A stretch of DNA of 64,000 nt from Cesiribacter sp. SM1 (GCF_020178975.1 NZ_JAHXBU010000043.1:124001-188000), one strand, 5' to 3'. Shown: positions 54,222 through 64,000, counted from the stretch's first letter. Made by a program: numbers and translations. The notes: generated from the letters alone by a model not told the origin.

Positions 54222-56000
54222 ATGCAGCGCGTCTTTTTTTCCCTGCTCCTCCTACTGCTTTCCACTTTCTGCTTTGCACAGAATACGGTAAGCATCAGCG
54301 GTACCATCAGGGGCAATGCTCTTGATTCCATTGCACTTGGCAACACCAAAGTGGCCATAGGCGCTAATGGATCCTTTAGCTTTAAACCACAGCTTCAAAA
54401 GCCACAGTACCAGACATTAACCTATGGCCAGGAGGCTGTTGAGCTATACCTGGAGCCTGGCAAAAGCCTGCTTTTATCCTTTGATGGAAACAACTTCCCT
54501 CTTAGCCTTAGGTACAGTGGGGAGCTGGCTATTGTAAACCAGTACCTGCTGCAACAAAAAGACATTAACCAGCAGGTACAGCAGTACTTAAGTCAGCACT
54601 GGGGAGCACTTTTCTCTAAACAGGAGCCTGCATTTATTGCAACCCTGGATTCGCTACGCAACCTCTATTTAAAGCCCCTCAACGATTTGCTCTATAAAGA
54701 CCGCAGCCTGCACCCCTGGTTTTTAACACAGCAGCGTACCGATCTTACCTATCCCTTTGACCGATGGCTGCTGATGTACCCCGAGGTACACCGCCGGTAT
54801 ACGGGCCAAACGGTAAGCCTTAGCCCTAAATCAGAAGCACACCTGTACAAAGCCGATCTGAACGACCCCAGGCTGCTGGAGTTCGAGAGTTACAAAGACT
54901 TTGTGAGGGACTACCTCTACCAGATTGTTCAGCAGGAGTTTATTACCCATGTAGATAAAAAGGGCATGGATAACAAATGGCTCTATGCTGCCTTCAAAAC
55001 GGTGCCGCGGGTTATAAAAAACAGGCCGGTGCAGGAGTTCTGGCTCTACGATTATATGTACCGTCACCTGGAAGACTATGGGGTTAAAAACATCGACAGC
55101 CTTTACACGGCATTTACCTCCCTGGTACGAAATCCTGCCTATCGCAATACCATAAAGGAAATGTACGAACAGCAAAAGCAGGAGCGGGAAAAAATGCTTA
55201 GCAGAGTGTATCGCGAGGTAGACGGACACAAGCTGCTGGCTTTTATCACCCAGCCGGAAGACCTGAAAAAGGGCGAGCGAAGGCCTGCCATGGTATATGT
55301 ACACGGCGGCAGTGGCAATATGGGCAAGCCCGACTGGCATTTTACCAACTCCCCCCACGGCTTTGTTAGCATTGCTGTTGAATACAGGTTACGCGACCGC
55401 CAGGGCACGCTACCCCCTGAGCAGGTATCAGATATCAGGGCTTTCTTTCGCTGGTTGCGCCAGCATGCCGATGAGCTGGGGATAGATACAAGCCGCATTG
55501 TGGCATCGGGTAATTCCAATGGCGGCTTTTTACTTCTGAATGCTGCCATGGCACCCCCACAACTTGTGCAAAAGCTGCAGGCTTCTGCTGCTGTAGCAGC
55601 AACTTCTGGTGATGTAGCAACAACCTCTGCTGCTAAAAAAGGGGAAGAATTAAACCCCGCACCAAATGCTGTTATTTTGCAGGCAGCAGGATTTGATGCT
55701 ACGGTAAACAACTGGTGGGACAAATACGTGAGTGATCAGGCACTGGTGCAGCAGGTTAATCCTACCGAACATGTACGTGCAGGCCTGCCTCCCATGCTGG
55801 TTATACACGGCACCGAAGATCAGTCTGTACCCTATTCTACCGCCAAAGCCTTTGTTGAAAAAATGGAAGCTGCCGGTAATCCCATTGAGTTTCTGACACT
55901 GGAGGGAAGCCCCCATCACCTATGGGCCATTCCATACTTCAATAATCAGGCAAAAGCAAAACAAGAGGCCTGGCTTCGCGAGTTAGGTTATATAAAGTAG
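54222..56000 (+). CDS. Secreted alpha/beta hydrolase with extra N-terminal region
   Basis: The 592-aa protein has a signal peptide (residues 1-19, FCFAQ), a beta-rich segment of about 90 residues reminiscent of the N-terminal domain in Bacteroidota DUF4369/thioredoxin-like proteins, a helical middle, and a C-terminal esterase domain (about 335-592). The catalytic residues are visible: HGG oxyanion hole (361-363), Ser432 in ASGNSNGGF, Asp533 in HGTEDQSVPY and His565 or His566 in SPHHLW. An Ala/Thr/Ser-rich insert (about 450-475) follows the nucleophile. It likely hydrolyses an ester in the periplasm; the substrate is unknown. Confidence 0.8.
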   Translation: MQRVFFSLLLLLLSTFCFAQNTVSISGTIRGNALDSIALGNTKVAIGANGSFSFKPQLQKPQYQTLTYGQEAVELYLEPGKSLLLSFDGNNFPLSLRYSGELAIVNQYLLQQKDINQQVQQYLSQHWGALFSKQEPAFIATLDSLRNLYLKPLNDLLYKDRSLHPWFLTQQRTDLTYPFDRWLLMYPEVHRRYTGQTVSLSPKSEAHLYKADLNDPRLLEFESYKDFVRDYLYQIVQQEFITHVDKKGMDNKWLYAAFKTVPRVIKNRPVQEFWLYDYMYRHLEDYGVKNIDSLYTAFTSLVRNPAYRNTIKEMYEQQKQEREKMLSRVYREVDGHKLLAFITQPEDLKKGERRPAMVYVHGGSGNMGKPDWHFTNSPHGFVSIAVEYRLRDRQGTLPPEQVSDIRAFFRWLRQHADELGIDTSRIVASGNSNGGFLLLNAAMAPPQLVQKLQASAAVAATSGDVATTSAAKKGEELNPAPNAVILQAAGFDATVNNWWDKYVSDQALVQQVNPTEHVRAGLPPMLVIHGTEDQSVPYSTAKAFVEKMEAAGNPIEFLTLEGSPHHLWAIPYFNNQAKAKQEAWLRELGYIK

Positions 56001-56114
56001 TATTGCAGTTCTGCTTACAAACCAGCACCTTCATTTTTATCATCAACAGATGAATGGCTGCTGTGGAAGTGTAGCTGTATACCCTAATATTAACCAATCT
56101 TTTTAAAGAAATAG

Positions 56115-57101
56115 ATGCAGTACAGACAATTAGGCAAAACAGGATTTAAAGTTTCGGAGGTTTCACTGGGCACCTGGCAGGTAGGCGGCCGCTGGGGCGA
56201 TCCTTTCAACGATAAAAATGCCGAGCACATCATCAATACCGCCATAGATGCGGGCGTAAATTTTATAGACACTGCCGATGTATACAGCGACGGCCAAAGC
56301 GAAGCTGCTGTTGCCAGGGTGGTAAAAAACCGTTCTGAAGAAGTTTTTGTAGCTACAAAGTGCGGCCGGCAGATACAGCCCCACACTGCAGAAGCCTATA
56401 CAGCAAAGCGTTTGGCCGGCTATGTAGAGGAAAGCCTCCAGCGCATGAAGCTCGATACCCTGGACCTGGTACAGCTGCACTGCCCCCCTACGGAAGTATA
56501 CAGCAGGCCCGAGATTTTCGAAGCTTTTGAAAGGCTAAAGGAACAGGGCAAGATCAAAAACCTGGGCGTAAGTGTTGAAATGGTCGATGAAGCCCTGATG
56601 GCCATGCAATACCCCAACGTAACCACGGTGCAGATCATATTCAACATGTTCAGGCTTAAACCCAGCGAGCAGTTCTTTACCAAAGCCAGGGAAAACAACA
56701 TTGGCATTATTGCACGTGTGCCGCTGGCCAGCGGGTTGCTCACCGGTAAAATGAGTCCGCATACAAGCTTTGGCCCTGAAGATCACCGCAGCTTTAACCG
56801 TAATGGCGAAGCCTTCGACAAAGGAGAAACATTCTCTGGTGTAGATTTTAACCTGGGGCTGGAAGCCGTAGAAGAGCTGAAAGAAATATTCCCGGGGCAG
56901 GAATCGCTGGCAGCCTGGGCCATTCGCTGGGTGCTGATGTTCCCCGAAGTTAGTACGGTTATCCCTGGAGCATCCCGTGTGGAACAGGTGCAGCCAAACA
57001 TTACCGCCTCGGAATTACCCCCGCTTACAGATGAACAGATGCAGGGAGTAGCACGCGTGTATGATAAGTACATCAAACCTTCTGTACATGCACTCTGGTA
57101 A
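56115..57101 (+). CDS. Aldo/keto reductase
   Basis: The NADPH-dependent oxidoreductase has 328 aa and the AKR tetrad: Asp52, Tyr57 (ADVYSDG), Lys82 (ATKCG) and His122 (LHCPP). The C-terminal coenzyme-binding segment STVIPGASRVEQVQPNI is present. It follows the hydrolase by 114 nt and is followed by a hairpin. The physiological substrate is unknown. Confidence 0.92.
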   Translation: MQYRQLGKTGFKVSEVSLGTWQVGGRWGDPFNDKNAEHIINTAIDAGVNFIDTADVYSDGQSEAAVARVVKNRSEEVFVATKCGRQIQPHTAEAYTAKRLAGYVEESLQRMKLDTLDLVQLHCPPTEVYSRPEIFEAFERLKEQGKIKNLGVSVEMVDEALMAMQYPNVTTVQIIFNMFRLKPSEQFFTKARENNIGIIARVPLASGLLTGKMSPHTSFGPEDHRSFNRNGEAFDKGETFSGVDFNLGLEAVEELKEIFPGQESLAAWAIRWVLMFPEVSTVIPGASRVEQVQPNITASELPPLTDEQMQGVARVYDKYIKPSVHALW

Positions 57102-57137
57102 GCGGTTCTGAAAATTTTAACTTTATTTAACCGGCAT

Positions 57138-57165
57138 ACGAAGCAGCATTTAAGTGCTGCTTCGT
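57138..57165 (+). terminator. Stem-loop after the first aldo/keto reductase gene
   Basis: Arms ACGAAGCAGCA and TGCTGCTTCGT form 11 pairs with a 6-nt loop, followed by TAATTTAT. The T-tract is weak. Confidence 0.55.
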
Positions 57166-57208
57166 TAATTTATGGGCTTATCAAGAAAACACTCCAAAGA
57201 AACTAACC

Positions 57209-57751
57209 ATGCCTGAAAAGATTACGCTTGTTGTTGCTTCTGCGAATCCTGTTAAAGTGCAGGCGGCCCTGGCGGGCTTTCAAAAAATGCATCCCGGAGC
57301 AAACATTATAACTAAACCAATCAGTGTGGCCTCTGATGTGGCAGACCAGCCTATGTCTGATGAAGAAACACTAGCCGGCGCTACCAACAGGGTAGCCAAT
57401 GCCATGCAGGAGCAACCCGACGCCGATTACTGGATTGGCATAGAAGGAGGCGTTCAGCCCCTGGCAGGCGAGCTTACTGCCTTTGCCTGGATAGTAGTTC
57501 GTTCTAAAAAACAGACAGGCAAGGCCAGAACCGGCACATTCTTTTTACCAAGAGCAGTGACAGAGCTGGTAGAACAGGGCATAGAGCTGGGTACCGCCGA
57601 TGACATGGTCTTTGGCAGTAAAAATTCCAAACAAGCCGGTGGCGCTGTGGGTTTGCTCACTGGTAATGTGGTAGATAGAAAGCAACTATATGAACAGGCT
57701 GTTGTGCTGGCCCTTGTTTCCTTTAAATGGGACCAGCTTTACCGGGAGTAG
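57209..57751 (+). CDS. yjjX: Inosine/xanthosine triphosphatase (YjjX family)
   Basis: The 180-aa protein matches the YjjX family of housecleaning enzymes that hydrolyse non-canonical ITP and XTP. Visible family features are the N-terminal VVASANPVKVQAALAGF, DQPMSDEETLAGATNR, YWIGIEGGVQ and the ending GGAVGLLTGNVVDR. The gene lies between two aldo/keto reductases. Confidence 0.9.
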   Translation: MPEKITLVVASANPVKVQAALAGFQKMHPGANIITKPISVASDVADQPMSDEETLAGATNRVANAMQEQPDADYWIGIEGGVQPLAGELTAFAWIVVRSKKQTGKARTGTFFLPRAVTELVEQGIELGTADDMVFGSKNSKQAGGAVGLLTGNVVDRKQLYEQAVVLALVSFKWDQLYRE

Positions 57752-57918
57752 CCGGACTTCCGGCCAAAATGCCATAATTTTAATAGCAGAAGCGCTCCAT
57801 CAATAAACCATTTTCAAAATTCTGCATTGTATATTCAGTACTCTTTTTTTTCGTAGATTGGCTTTAAGAGCAAATTTCCTACTGCCAAAAGCTCGAAAAA
57901 CTTTCAGCAAACCCAATT

Positions 57919-58815
57919 ATGAAATACAATACCCTTGGAAACTCTGATCTTAAGGTAAGTGAAGTTAGCTATGGCTGTATGTCTTTGGGGGAGGATCATG
58001 AAAAGAATGCAAAATTACTCCTGGCTGCTGTAGAGCAGGGCATCAATTTCTTTGATACAGCCGATCTCTATGATAAAGGCAATAATGAAATAACTGTTGG
58101 CAAGGCTTTCAGGGGTATTCGCGACAAAGTAATCATCTCCAGCAAGGTAGGCAACCAATGGCGTAGCGACGGCAGCGGCTGGGACTGGAACCCACGCAAA
58201 GAATACATTCTGAAAGCGGTAGAAGACAGCCTGAAGCGACTGCAAACCGATTATATTGACCTCTACCAGCTGCATGGCGGCACCATCGACGATCCTATCG
58301 ATGAGACAATAGAAGCATTTGAGCTACTACAGCAGCAGGGCAAGATTCGCTTTTACGGCATATCTTCTATCAGGCCAAATGTAATCAGGGAATGGGTAAA
58401 GCGCTCCAGTATTGTAAGCCTTATGATGCAATATAGCCTGCTGGACCGCAGGCCGGAGGAAGAGTGCCTGGATTTAGCACAGCAGCATGGGGTGAGCGTG
58501 CTTGCCCGTGGCGCTTATGCCAAGGGCCTGCTGCTTGGTAAACCTGCAACGCCTTACCTGGCACACACTGCAGAAGAGGTGGAAAGAGCGGCAAGAAAAA
58601 TACGATCCCTGGCCGACACCAACCGCACTGCCGCGCAGGTGGCTGGCCGTTATGTGCTCCATCATCCGGCAGTGGCCTCTGCAGTGTTAGGCATCCGTAT
58701 CCGCAGCCATCTGCACGATGCCATAGCCATTTCCCTGGCCAATCCATTATCCGCAGAAGATCTTGAAAAGCTAAGAAACAGTGCAAAACCAGTTGTATAT
58801 GAGGAGCACCGTTAG
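57919..58815 (+). CDS. Aldo/keto reductase (second copy)
   Basis: The 298-aa protein has the AKR tetrad Asp46, Tyr51 (ADLYDKG), Lys76 (SSKVG) and His119 (YQLHGG). It is not a close duplicate of the reductase at 56115-57101: residues such as DWNPRKEYILKAVEDSL and the C-terminus differ. It lies 51 nt before the GH5 gene on the same strand, so the two may be co-transcribed. Confidence 0.92.
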   Translation: MKYNTLGNSDLKVSEVSYGCMSLGEDHEKNAKLLLAAVEQGINFFDTADLYDKGNNEITVGKAFRGIRDKVIISSKVGNQWRSDGSGWDWNPRKEYILKAVEDSLKRLQTDYIDLYQLHGGTIDDPIDETIEAFELLQQQGKIRFYGISSIRPNVIREWVKRSSIVSLMMQYSLLDRRPEEECLDLAQQHGVSVLARGAYAKGLLLGKPATPYLAHTAEEVERAARKIRSLADTNRTAAQVAGRYVLHHPAVASAVLGIRIRSHLHDAIAISLANPLSAEDLEKLRNSAKPVVYEEHR

Positions 58816-58866
58816 CATATCGATGCTCCTGCTTAGCTCCTCTAACGCTACTCCTTTCTCCTTATC

Positions 58867-59883
58867 ATGAAAAGAATCACTATTCTCACAGCCCTGCTGC
58901 TACTCTTTTGCTGTGCGCATACATTTGCACAGAAAACCCTTCAGGTAAAAGGCCGCTTTTTATACACCCCCACCGGCGAAAAGTTAATTTTACGCGGTGT
59001 TAATGAAATGTTTATCTGGTCTGATGATCTTACGGGTGAACAGACCTTTCCGGAAATTGCAAAAACCGGCGCTAATGTTGTGCGCATTGTCTGGCAAAGC
59101 AGTGATGAAAACCCCAGGGGAACCGCTGCCATGCTGGACCAGGCCATCACCAACTGCATTGCTGCCGGCATGATACCCATGCCGGAGCTGCATGGTGCCA
59201 CCGGCAAATGGGATAAGCTGCAAAGCCAGGTAGACTACTGGGTAAAGCCAGAGGTACTTAAGGTTCTGAAAAAGCACGAGCCATACCTGCTGCTGAACAT
59301 TGCCAACGAGGTGGGTGGCCATGAGGTGAGCAACAGCCAGTTTAAAGAAGGATATGAAAAGGCCATTTCCCGTATGCGTGCAGCCGGCATTAAATGTCCC
59401 CTGGTGATTGATGCCGCCAGCTGGGGACAGAGTATAGACATGCTACAGGCCACAGGACCCCACCTGATGCAACAGGACCCGCTGCAGAACCTGCTTTTTT
59501 CGGTTCATATGTGGTGGACAGCACCCGATGGTGCCACCGACAGGATTAAAAACGAAATTAAAGAATCGGTCGCACAGCAGCTGCCCCTGATTGTAGGCGA
59601 GTTTGCACCCATGGGTGTTGGTTGTGCAAAATCCATCGACTACAAAACCATTATGGAGCAATGCCAGCAGCACGAAATTGGCTGGCTAGCCTGGTCGTGG
59701 GGCTTGCAGGATAACGGAGACTGTAAGCTAATGGATATGACTAATGACGAAGAACGCGGCAAATTCAGTGGCCTGTTCAGCTGGGGACTGGAGGTAGCCG
59801 TAACAGATCCCAACAGCATTAAAAACACCTCCCGGCATAGTGAATACATCAGGAAGTGGAGTAAGGAGCTGGCACGGAAGTAA
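58867..59883 (+). CDS. Secreted glycoside hydrolase family 5 (probable endo-mannanase or endoglucanase)
   Basis: The 338-aa protein has a signal peptide (residues 1-21, HTFAQ) and a GH5 TIM barrel: ILRGVNEM near residue 43, catalytic acid/base Glu148 in NIANEV, HMWW near 214, and nucleophile Glu245 in IVGEFAP. The layout resembles GH5 beta-mannanases more than cellulases, but the exact substrate is inference. It lacks a carbohydrate-binding module or sorting domain. It is followed by a bidirectional terminator. Confidence 0.85.
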   Translation: MKRITILTALLLLFCCAHTFAQKTLQVKGRFLYTPTGEKLILRGVNEMFIWSDDLTGEQTFPEIAKTGANVVRIVWQSSDENPRGTAAMLDQAITNCIAAGMIPMPELHGATGKWDKLQSQVDYWVKPEVLKVLKKHEPYLLLNIANEVGGHEVSNSQFKEGYEKAISRMRAAGIKCPLVIDAASWGQSIDMLQATGPHLMQQDPLQNLLFSVHMWWTAPDGATDRIKNEIKESVAQQLPLIVGEFAPMGVGCAKSIDYKTIMEQCQQHEIGWLAWSWGLQDNGDCKLMDMTNDEERGKFSGLFSWGLEVAVTDPNSIKNTSRHSEYIRKWSKELARK

Positions 59884-60054
59884 ATTCTAATTTTCACTCT
59901 CGCTCCTACCACAGCAGAAACTGATTACATGCAGCTGATGAAGGTGCTTATCCCAGCTTAGCGTTATCCGGCATTAGGAGTTATGGGCTGTTCCTGTACT
60001 CTGTTATCTGCTGGTAGCATAGCGTGGCGGGCAAACAGCTTTCGCAGAAAACAC

Positions 60055-60085
60055 AAAAGCCCGGAGGATTACCTCCGGGCTTTTT
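60055..60085. terminator. Bidirectional intrinsic terminator between GH5 and clpC
   Basis: A perfect 13-bp stem (AAAAGCCCGGAGG) with an ATTA loop has a T-run on both strands. It lies in the convergent gap and can serve both genes. Confidence 0.85.
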
Positions 60086-60107
60086 ATGTCCAGTTACACT
60101 TAGGTGT

Positions 60108-62663
60108 TTACTTTTTATCTGAAGAACCTTTATCTTCTTCGGCTACGGCCTCTTTGCGGGTAATGGTCAGCACATCGCCTTCTCCACTATAATCCGCCAG
60201 CAGCACATCGCCTTCGGTCAGATCGCCTTTCAGGATCTCCTCCGCTACCGGATCTTCCAGGTATTTCTGGATGGCACGGTTCAGCGGGCGGGCACCATAT
60301 TGCTGATCATATCCTTTTTCAGAAAGGAAGTCTTTCGCCTTCTCGGTCAGCTCAATGTCGTAACCGAGTGATTTCATACGGCTAAACAGTTTGCCAAGCG
60401 AAATGTCAATGATGCGGTGAATGTCTTCGCGTTGCAGCGAGTTGAACACGATCACATCATCAAGACGGTTCAGGAATTCCGGGCTGAAAGCCTTACGCAG
60501 TGCATTCTGTATGGTTGATTTCATCAGCTCATCAGAATTCTCACGTCGGTTGGAGGTTGCAAAACCAACACCGGCACCAAAGTCCTTCAGGTCGCGAACA
60601 CCAATGTTAGAGGTCATGATGATGATGGTGTTTCTGAAGTCTACGCGGCGGCCAAGGCCGTCGGTAAGTATACCATCATCCAGTACCTGTAACAGCAGGT
60701 TAAACACATCCGGGTGCGCTTTCTCAATCTCGTCGAGCAGCACTACAGAGTATGGTTTGCGACGTACTTTCTCGGTTAGCTGGCCACCTTCTTCGTAGCC
60801 AACATAGCCGGGAGGCGCTCCTACCAGACGGGATACACTGAATTTCTCCATGTACTCCGACATGTCGATGCGAATCAGCGCCTCGTCTTTATCGAACAGG
60901 TAGCGGGCCAGTACTTTGGCAAGCTCGGTTTTACCAACACCGGTTGGGCCCAGAAATACGAATGAACCAATTGGCTTCTTCGGATCTTTAAGGCCAACGC
61001 GGGTACGCTGAATGGCTTTCACCAGTTTCTTGATGGCCTCGTCCTGGCCAATCACGTTTTTCTTCAGCTCTTCGTTCATGCCCAGCAGCTTGGCACCCTC
61101 GTTCTGGGCGATACGCTTGGTTGGGATTCCCGTCATCATACCAATTACCTCGGCTACATCGTCTTCATCAACAGTATAGCGTTTGGTCTTGGTCTCGTCT
61201 TCCCAGCGCTTCTTGGCAGAATCGAGCTGCTCCAGCAACTTCTTCTCTGAATCGCGCAGGCGGGCAGCCTCTTCGTATTTCTGGCTTTTCACCACGCGGT
61301 TCTTCTCGTTCTTGATGTCTTCAATCTCGCTCTCCAGCTTCACGATTTCATCCGGAACGTGTATGTTATTGATGTGTACACGGGCACCCGCCTCATCGAG
61401 CACGTCGATGGCTTTATCTGGCAGGAAGCGGTCGCTGATGTAGCGGTCAGACAGCTTAACGCAGGCCTGAATTGCTTCCTCGGTATAATTTACGTGGTGG
61501 TGCTCCTCGTATTTATCTTTGATGTTGGTAAGGATCTCAACAGTTTCTTCTACAGAAGTAGCATCTACCATTACCATCTGGAAACGACGGGCCAGGGCAC
61601 CATCTTTCTCGATGTACTGGCGGTACTCATCTAAAGTAGTAGCACCGATGCATTGAATTTCGCCACGGGCCAGTGCAGGCTTGAACATGTTGGAAGCATC
61701 CAGCGAACCGGAAGCACCACCAGCACCTACAATGGTGTGCAACTCATCAATGAACAGGATTACGTCTGGTGATTTCTCCAGCTCGTTCATCACTGCTTTC
61801 ATCCTTTCCTCAAACTGACCGCGATACTTGGTACCGGCTACCAAAGAGGCAAGGTCGAGTGTTACCACACGCTTATTAAAGAGCACGCGGCTAACTTTGC
61901 GCTGCACAATGCGCAGGGCCAGACCTTCTGCAATGGCGGTTTTACCTACACCAGGCTCACCAATCAGAATCGGGTTATTTTTCTTACGGCGGCTCAGGAT
62001 CTGGGCCACACGCTCAATTTCATCCTCACGACCCACAATAGGATCGAGTTTGCTGTCTTCGGCCATCTTGGTAAGATCGCGGCCAAAGTTATCCAGCACA
62101 GGCGTGCGTGATTTCTCAGCACCTTTGCCTGAACCGGCTTCGCTGCGGCCAGAGCCACCGCCGCCACCGAAGATACGAGAGCTGTCGCCTTCGTCATCAT
62201 CAGTATCGTGGGCTGACATTGGTCCGTCGGACTGGTACTCCAGCATTTCTTTTACAACGTCGTAACTAACGTCGAATTTCTCTAAGATTTGGGTTGCGAT
62301 GTTATCTTCATCGCGCAAGATTGACAGCAGTAAATGCTCAGTGCCGATCAGCTGACTTTTAAAGATCTTAGCCTCCAGGTAGGTGATCTTCAGTACCTTT
62401 TCCGACTGACGGGTCAGCGGAATATTGGCAAGATTTTTTACCTGGTGGGTGGCTGTACCTTTAGTAGCACGTTCTATAGACTGACGCAATTCATCCAGAG
62501 ACACACCTAGTTTCTTAAGAATGCTGACTGCAACGCCCTCACCCTCACGGATCATGCCTAATAATAAATGTTCAGTACCTATATAATCATGCCCAAGCCG
62601 GAGCGCTTCCTCCCTGCTGAGCGAGATCACTTCTTTGACCCGGTTTGAAAATTTTGCTTCCAT
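60108..62663 (-). CDS. clpC: ClpC-type ATP-dependent Clp protease ATPase
   Basis: This HSP100 unfoldase feeds proteins to ClpP. The 851-aa protein has two N-terminal Clp repeats (residues 1-145), a Gly/Ser-rich linker (about 150-185), AAA+ domain 1 with GEPGVGKTA (235-243), a middle coiled-coil with a UVR-like segment ([18 protein letters not shown]), and AAA+ domain 2 with GPTGVGKTE and the C-terminal D2-small domain. No CtsR, McsA or McsB homologue is in the window. A non-consensus TATCTTTT box lies about 30 nt before the start. Confidence 0.97.
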   Translation of the reverse strand: MEAKFSNRVKEVISLSREEALRLGHDYIGTEHLLLGMIREGEGVAVSILKKLGVSLDELRQSIERATKGTATHQVKNLANIPLTRQSEKVLKITYLEAKIFKSQLIGTEHLLLSILRDEDNIATQILEKFDVSYDVVKEMLEYQSDGPMSAHDTDDDEGDSSRIFGGGGGSGRSEAGSGKGAEKSRTPVLDNFGRDLTKMAEDSKLDPIVGREDEIERVAQILSRRKKNNPILIGEPGVGKTAIAEGLALRIVQRKVSRVLFNKRVVTLDLASLVAGTKYRGQFEERMKAVMNELEKSPDVILFIDELHTIVGAGGASGSLDASNMFKPALARGEIQCIGATTLDEYRQYIEKDGALARRFQMVMVDATSVEETVEILTNIKDKYEEHHHVNYTEEAIQACVKLSDRYISDRFLPDKAIDVLDEAGARVHINNIHVPDEIVKLESEIEDIKNEKNRVVKSQKYEEAARLRDSEKKLLEQLDSAKKRWEDETKTKRYTVDEDDVAEVIGMMTGIPTKRIAQNEGAKLLGMNEELKKNVIGQDEAIKKLVKAIQRTRVGLKDPKKPIGSFVFLGPTGVGKTELAKVLARYLFDKDEALIRIDMSEYMEKFSVSRLVGAPPGYVGYEEGGQLTEKVRRKPYSVVLLDEIEKAHPDVFNLLLQVLDDGILTDGLGRRVDFRNTIIIMTSNIGVRDLKDFGAGVGFATSNRRENSDELMKSTIQNALRKAFSPEFLNRLDDVIVFNSLQREDIHRIIDISLGKLFSRMKSLGYDIELTEKAKDFLSEKGYDQQYGARPLNRAIQKYLEDPVAEEILKGDLTEGDVLLADYSGEGDVLTITRKEAVAEEDKGSSDKK

Positions 62664-62795
62664 ATTATAGTGGCTAACGACTATCTAACGCTGTAAGAAA
62701 AGATATAATGCTCAAATTCTAAGAGGCATTTAGATAATCACCTTTAAGTTAGTAATTAACTGGTATTTTTAAAACAGATTCCTGTTTTCAAATGT

Positions 62796-63437
62796 TCATT
62801 TCTGCTTTGCCGATTGGCGAATTACTGTTGCAGCTGCCGGGCCTTCACAAAAAAGAACATCCAACACGCTTAGGTTAGCTACAAATTCTGCGCCAAAAAG
62901 CTGGGTATAGGGTACCGAACAGTAAAGATCTCGGGCAGTAAACGGTAAATTGGGCCGTATGGCCTGCCGGAGGTCATAAAGGCCGGTTCCGGTTTGTTGT
63001 ATGTACGCATGGGTTGCCGCAGGTGTTGCCGGAAGTTGCAGTAAATCCAGACAAAGTGTCAGAACTTTTTCGTTCAGGTCCCACAGGTACTTCCAATCTT
63101 CCTGAAAAACAGGCGCCAAGCGTGGTGCATAATGTTCAAAAAAAGGTGATTTGCCATAGCACGATTGCAGGCTTCGCCAGTGTTGGCGCTGCCAGGGCTG
63201 GCTGTTATCAACCTTTATATCCCGCACCAGAATCTTTTTTGTTCCGCCCACTACTGGTACTGTCAGCTTCTCTACCTGATGTGGCCCCAGTATATAGCAT
63301 CGGTTGCGGTAGCTTTGCTTAATGAAGTGCTCATGCGCCTCCAGCAAAACCTCTCCCGGCTTTGTAAAACAGGTGAAATATTCTAAACAGGGAAAGTAAT
63401 GCAACGCCAGCAGCGGCGTAAAAGTTTCCTGGGGCAT
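62796..63437 (-). CDS. WbqC-family protein
   Basis: The 213-aa protein matches the WbqC family: ALHYFPCLEYFTCF near the start, and the diagnostic WQRQHWRSLQSCYGKSPFFE (about residues 81-100), then PARDLYCSVPYTQLFG-like text near the end. WbqC proteins were first described in O-antigen clusters and are thought to act in surface-sugar biosynthesis, but the biochemical activity is not established here. It is divergent from the acyltransferase at the right edge. Confidence 0.8.
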   Translation of the reverse strand: MPQETFTPLLALHYFPCLEYFTCFTKPGEVLLEAHEHFIKQSYRNRCYILGPHQVEKLTVPVVGGTKKILVRDIKVDNSQPWQRQHWRSLQSCYGKSPFFEHYAPRLAPVFQEDWKYLWDLNEKVLTLCLDLLQLPATPAATHAYIQQTGTGLYDLRQAIRPNLPFTARDLYCSVPYTQLFGAEFVANLSVLDVLFCEGPAAATVIRQSAKQK

Positions 63438-63662
63438 GGATGAGAGGTATTGGGTTATTAGTAACTAATAGTGTGTTGTGCGGTGTATGGCAACCGGCCC
63501 TGGCAGCAACACTGTAAAAGAAGCAGAAGTACTAAATAATAGCAAGTTGTTTGCACCAGAACGCAACACCAGTATCCCTATATTCAATACGTAATTCATA
63601 TAGTTCATACATAATCCACCTCCTGTTTGGTGCATAGACAAAAGCTTCCGAATTTTGCATTT
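63438..63662. promoter_or_regulatory. 225-bp divergent gap with the acyltransferase promoter
   Basis: TTTG at 63626-63629 and GAATTTTG at 63650-63657 are separated by 20 nt and point to the right; the first base of the -7 box differs from consensus. No ORF is visible in the rest of the gap. Confidence 0.5.
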
Positions 63663-64000
63663 ATGTTTTTCATAAAGCTCTTCTCCCGCATGCCTTTCTG
63701 GCTGCTTTATGCCCTGTCGGACGGACTTGCGTGGCTTTTATATGCAGTGATTCGCTACCGTCGTAAGGTAGTAGCTGATAATATCCGGCATGCTTTCCCT
63801 GACCAGACGACAGATTGGCACAGGAAAACTGTCCGCAAATTTTACACAAGCTTTACAGATGTGTGGCTGGAGTCGCTTAAGTCACTTACGCTCTCTGAAG
63901 CACAAATACGCCAGCGGGTGCAAATTGAAAATCCGGAACTACTTGCCAGCTACCAGCAGCAAGGGTTAAGTACCATTGGCCTGGCCGGGCATATTGTAAA
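63663..64000 (+). CDS. Lysophospholipid/lipid A acyltransferase, N-terminal fragment
   Basis: The ORF starts MFFIKLFSRMPFWLLYALSD and runs past the right edge. The first 35 residues are a membrane anchor (WLLYALSDGLAWLLYAVIRY) typical of LpxL/HtrB-family acyltransferases, followed by RRKVVADNIRHAFPD. The window ends in GLAGHIV, where the family has its H-x4-D/E catalytic motif (only the His is visible). The Met at residue 10 is an alternative start. Confidence 0.85.
   Translation, partial: MFFIKLFSRMPFWLLYALSDGLAWLLYAVIRYRRKVVADNIRHAFPDQTTDWHRKTVRKFYTSFTDVWLESLKSLTLSEAQIRQRVQIENPELLASYQQQGLSTIGLAGHIV

Noticed and set aside
55139-55723. A 194-codon minus-strand ORF inside the hydrolase gene
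   Set aside because: Antisense to the catalytic region with Ser/Ala-rich text expected from the complement.

Overview
This window is chromosomal DNA from a member of the Bacteroidota, probably a Cytophagia-type bacterium. I infer this from the gene content (DUF3467 next to rpoC, a secreted M1 aminopeptidase, a WbqC-like protein, the secY-map-infA-rpmJ order) and from repeated Bacteroidota-type promoters (TAnnTTTG at -7, TTG/TTTG about 19-20 nt upstream). Species cannot be read from the sequence alone. No mobile element, phage gene, CRISPR array or restriction system is visible.

Positions 1-31600 are an almost unbroken run of information-processing genes, all on the minus strand. In transcription order (high to low coordinates) they are: tRNA-Tyr, tRNA-Gly, tRNA-Thr, tuf; a terminator; tRNA-Trp, secE, nusG, rplKAJL, rpoB, rpoC, a DUF3467 gene; a terminator that overlaps a promoter; rpsL, rpsG, fusA, rpsJ; a terminator and a promoter; the S10/spc/alpha string rplC to rplQ including secY, map, infA and rpoA; a terminator; and the start of carA. 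Many genes are 1-10 nt apart or overlap (TAATG junctions). Internal signals (the rpsH promoter, hairpins at rplL-rpoB and rpoB-rpoC) divide the string into units.

Positions 31600-48841 carry single genes and small operons. They are a secreted zinc aminopeptidase, divergent from a biotinyl-carrier protein; pyrH-frr; an ECF sigma factor, a small soluble zinc anti-sigma-like protein, gmk and nadD on the minus strand; a two-domain GT2-GT4 glycosyltransferase; rarA; an EamA transporter; a probable small RNA gene in an intergenic gap; a threonine aldolase; and a 1377-residue TPR protein with a degenerate trypsin-like head.

Positions 48842-64000 hold a short gap with a 27-codon membrane-peptide ORF and stacked terminators, then lpdA, fabG, a VWA-type membrane protein, a secreted alpha/beta hydrolase with an unusual N-terminal region, two aldo/keto reductases flanking a YjjX-type nucleotide phosphatase, a secreted GH5 glycosidase, clpC, a WbqC-family protein and the start of a lipid A-type acyltransferase.

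The most interesting items are small: the predicted sRNA at about 43408-43577, the 27-aa ORF at 49063-49146, a promoter embedded in a terminator hairpin upstream of rpsL, and several genes whose -7 box sits 3-5 nt before the start codon, suggesting leaderless mRNAs. Nothing here looks like a large undescribed multi-gene system.
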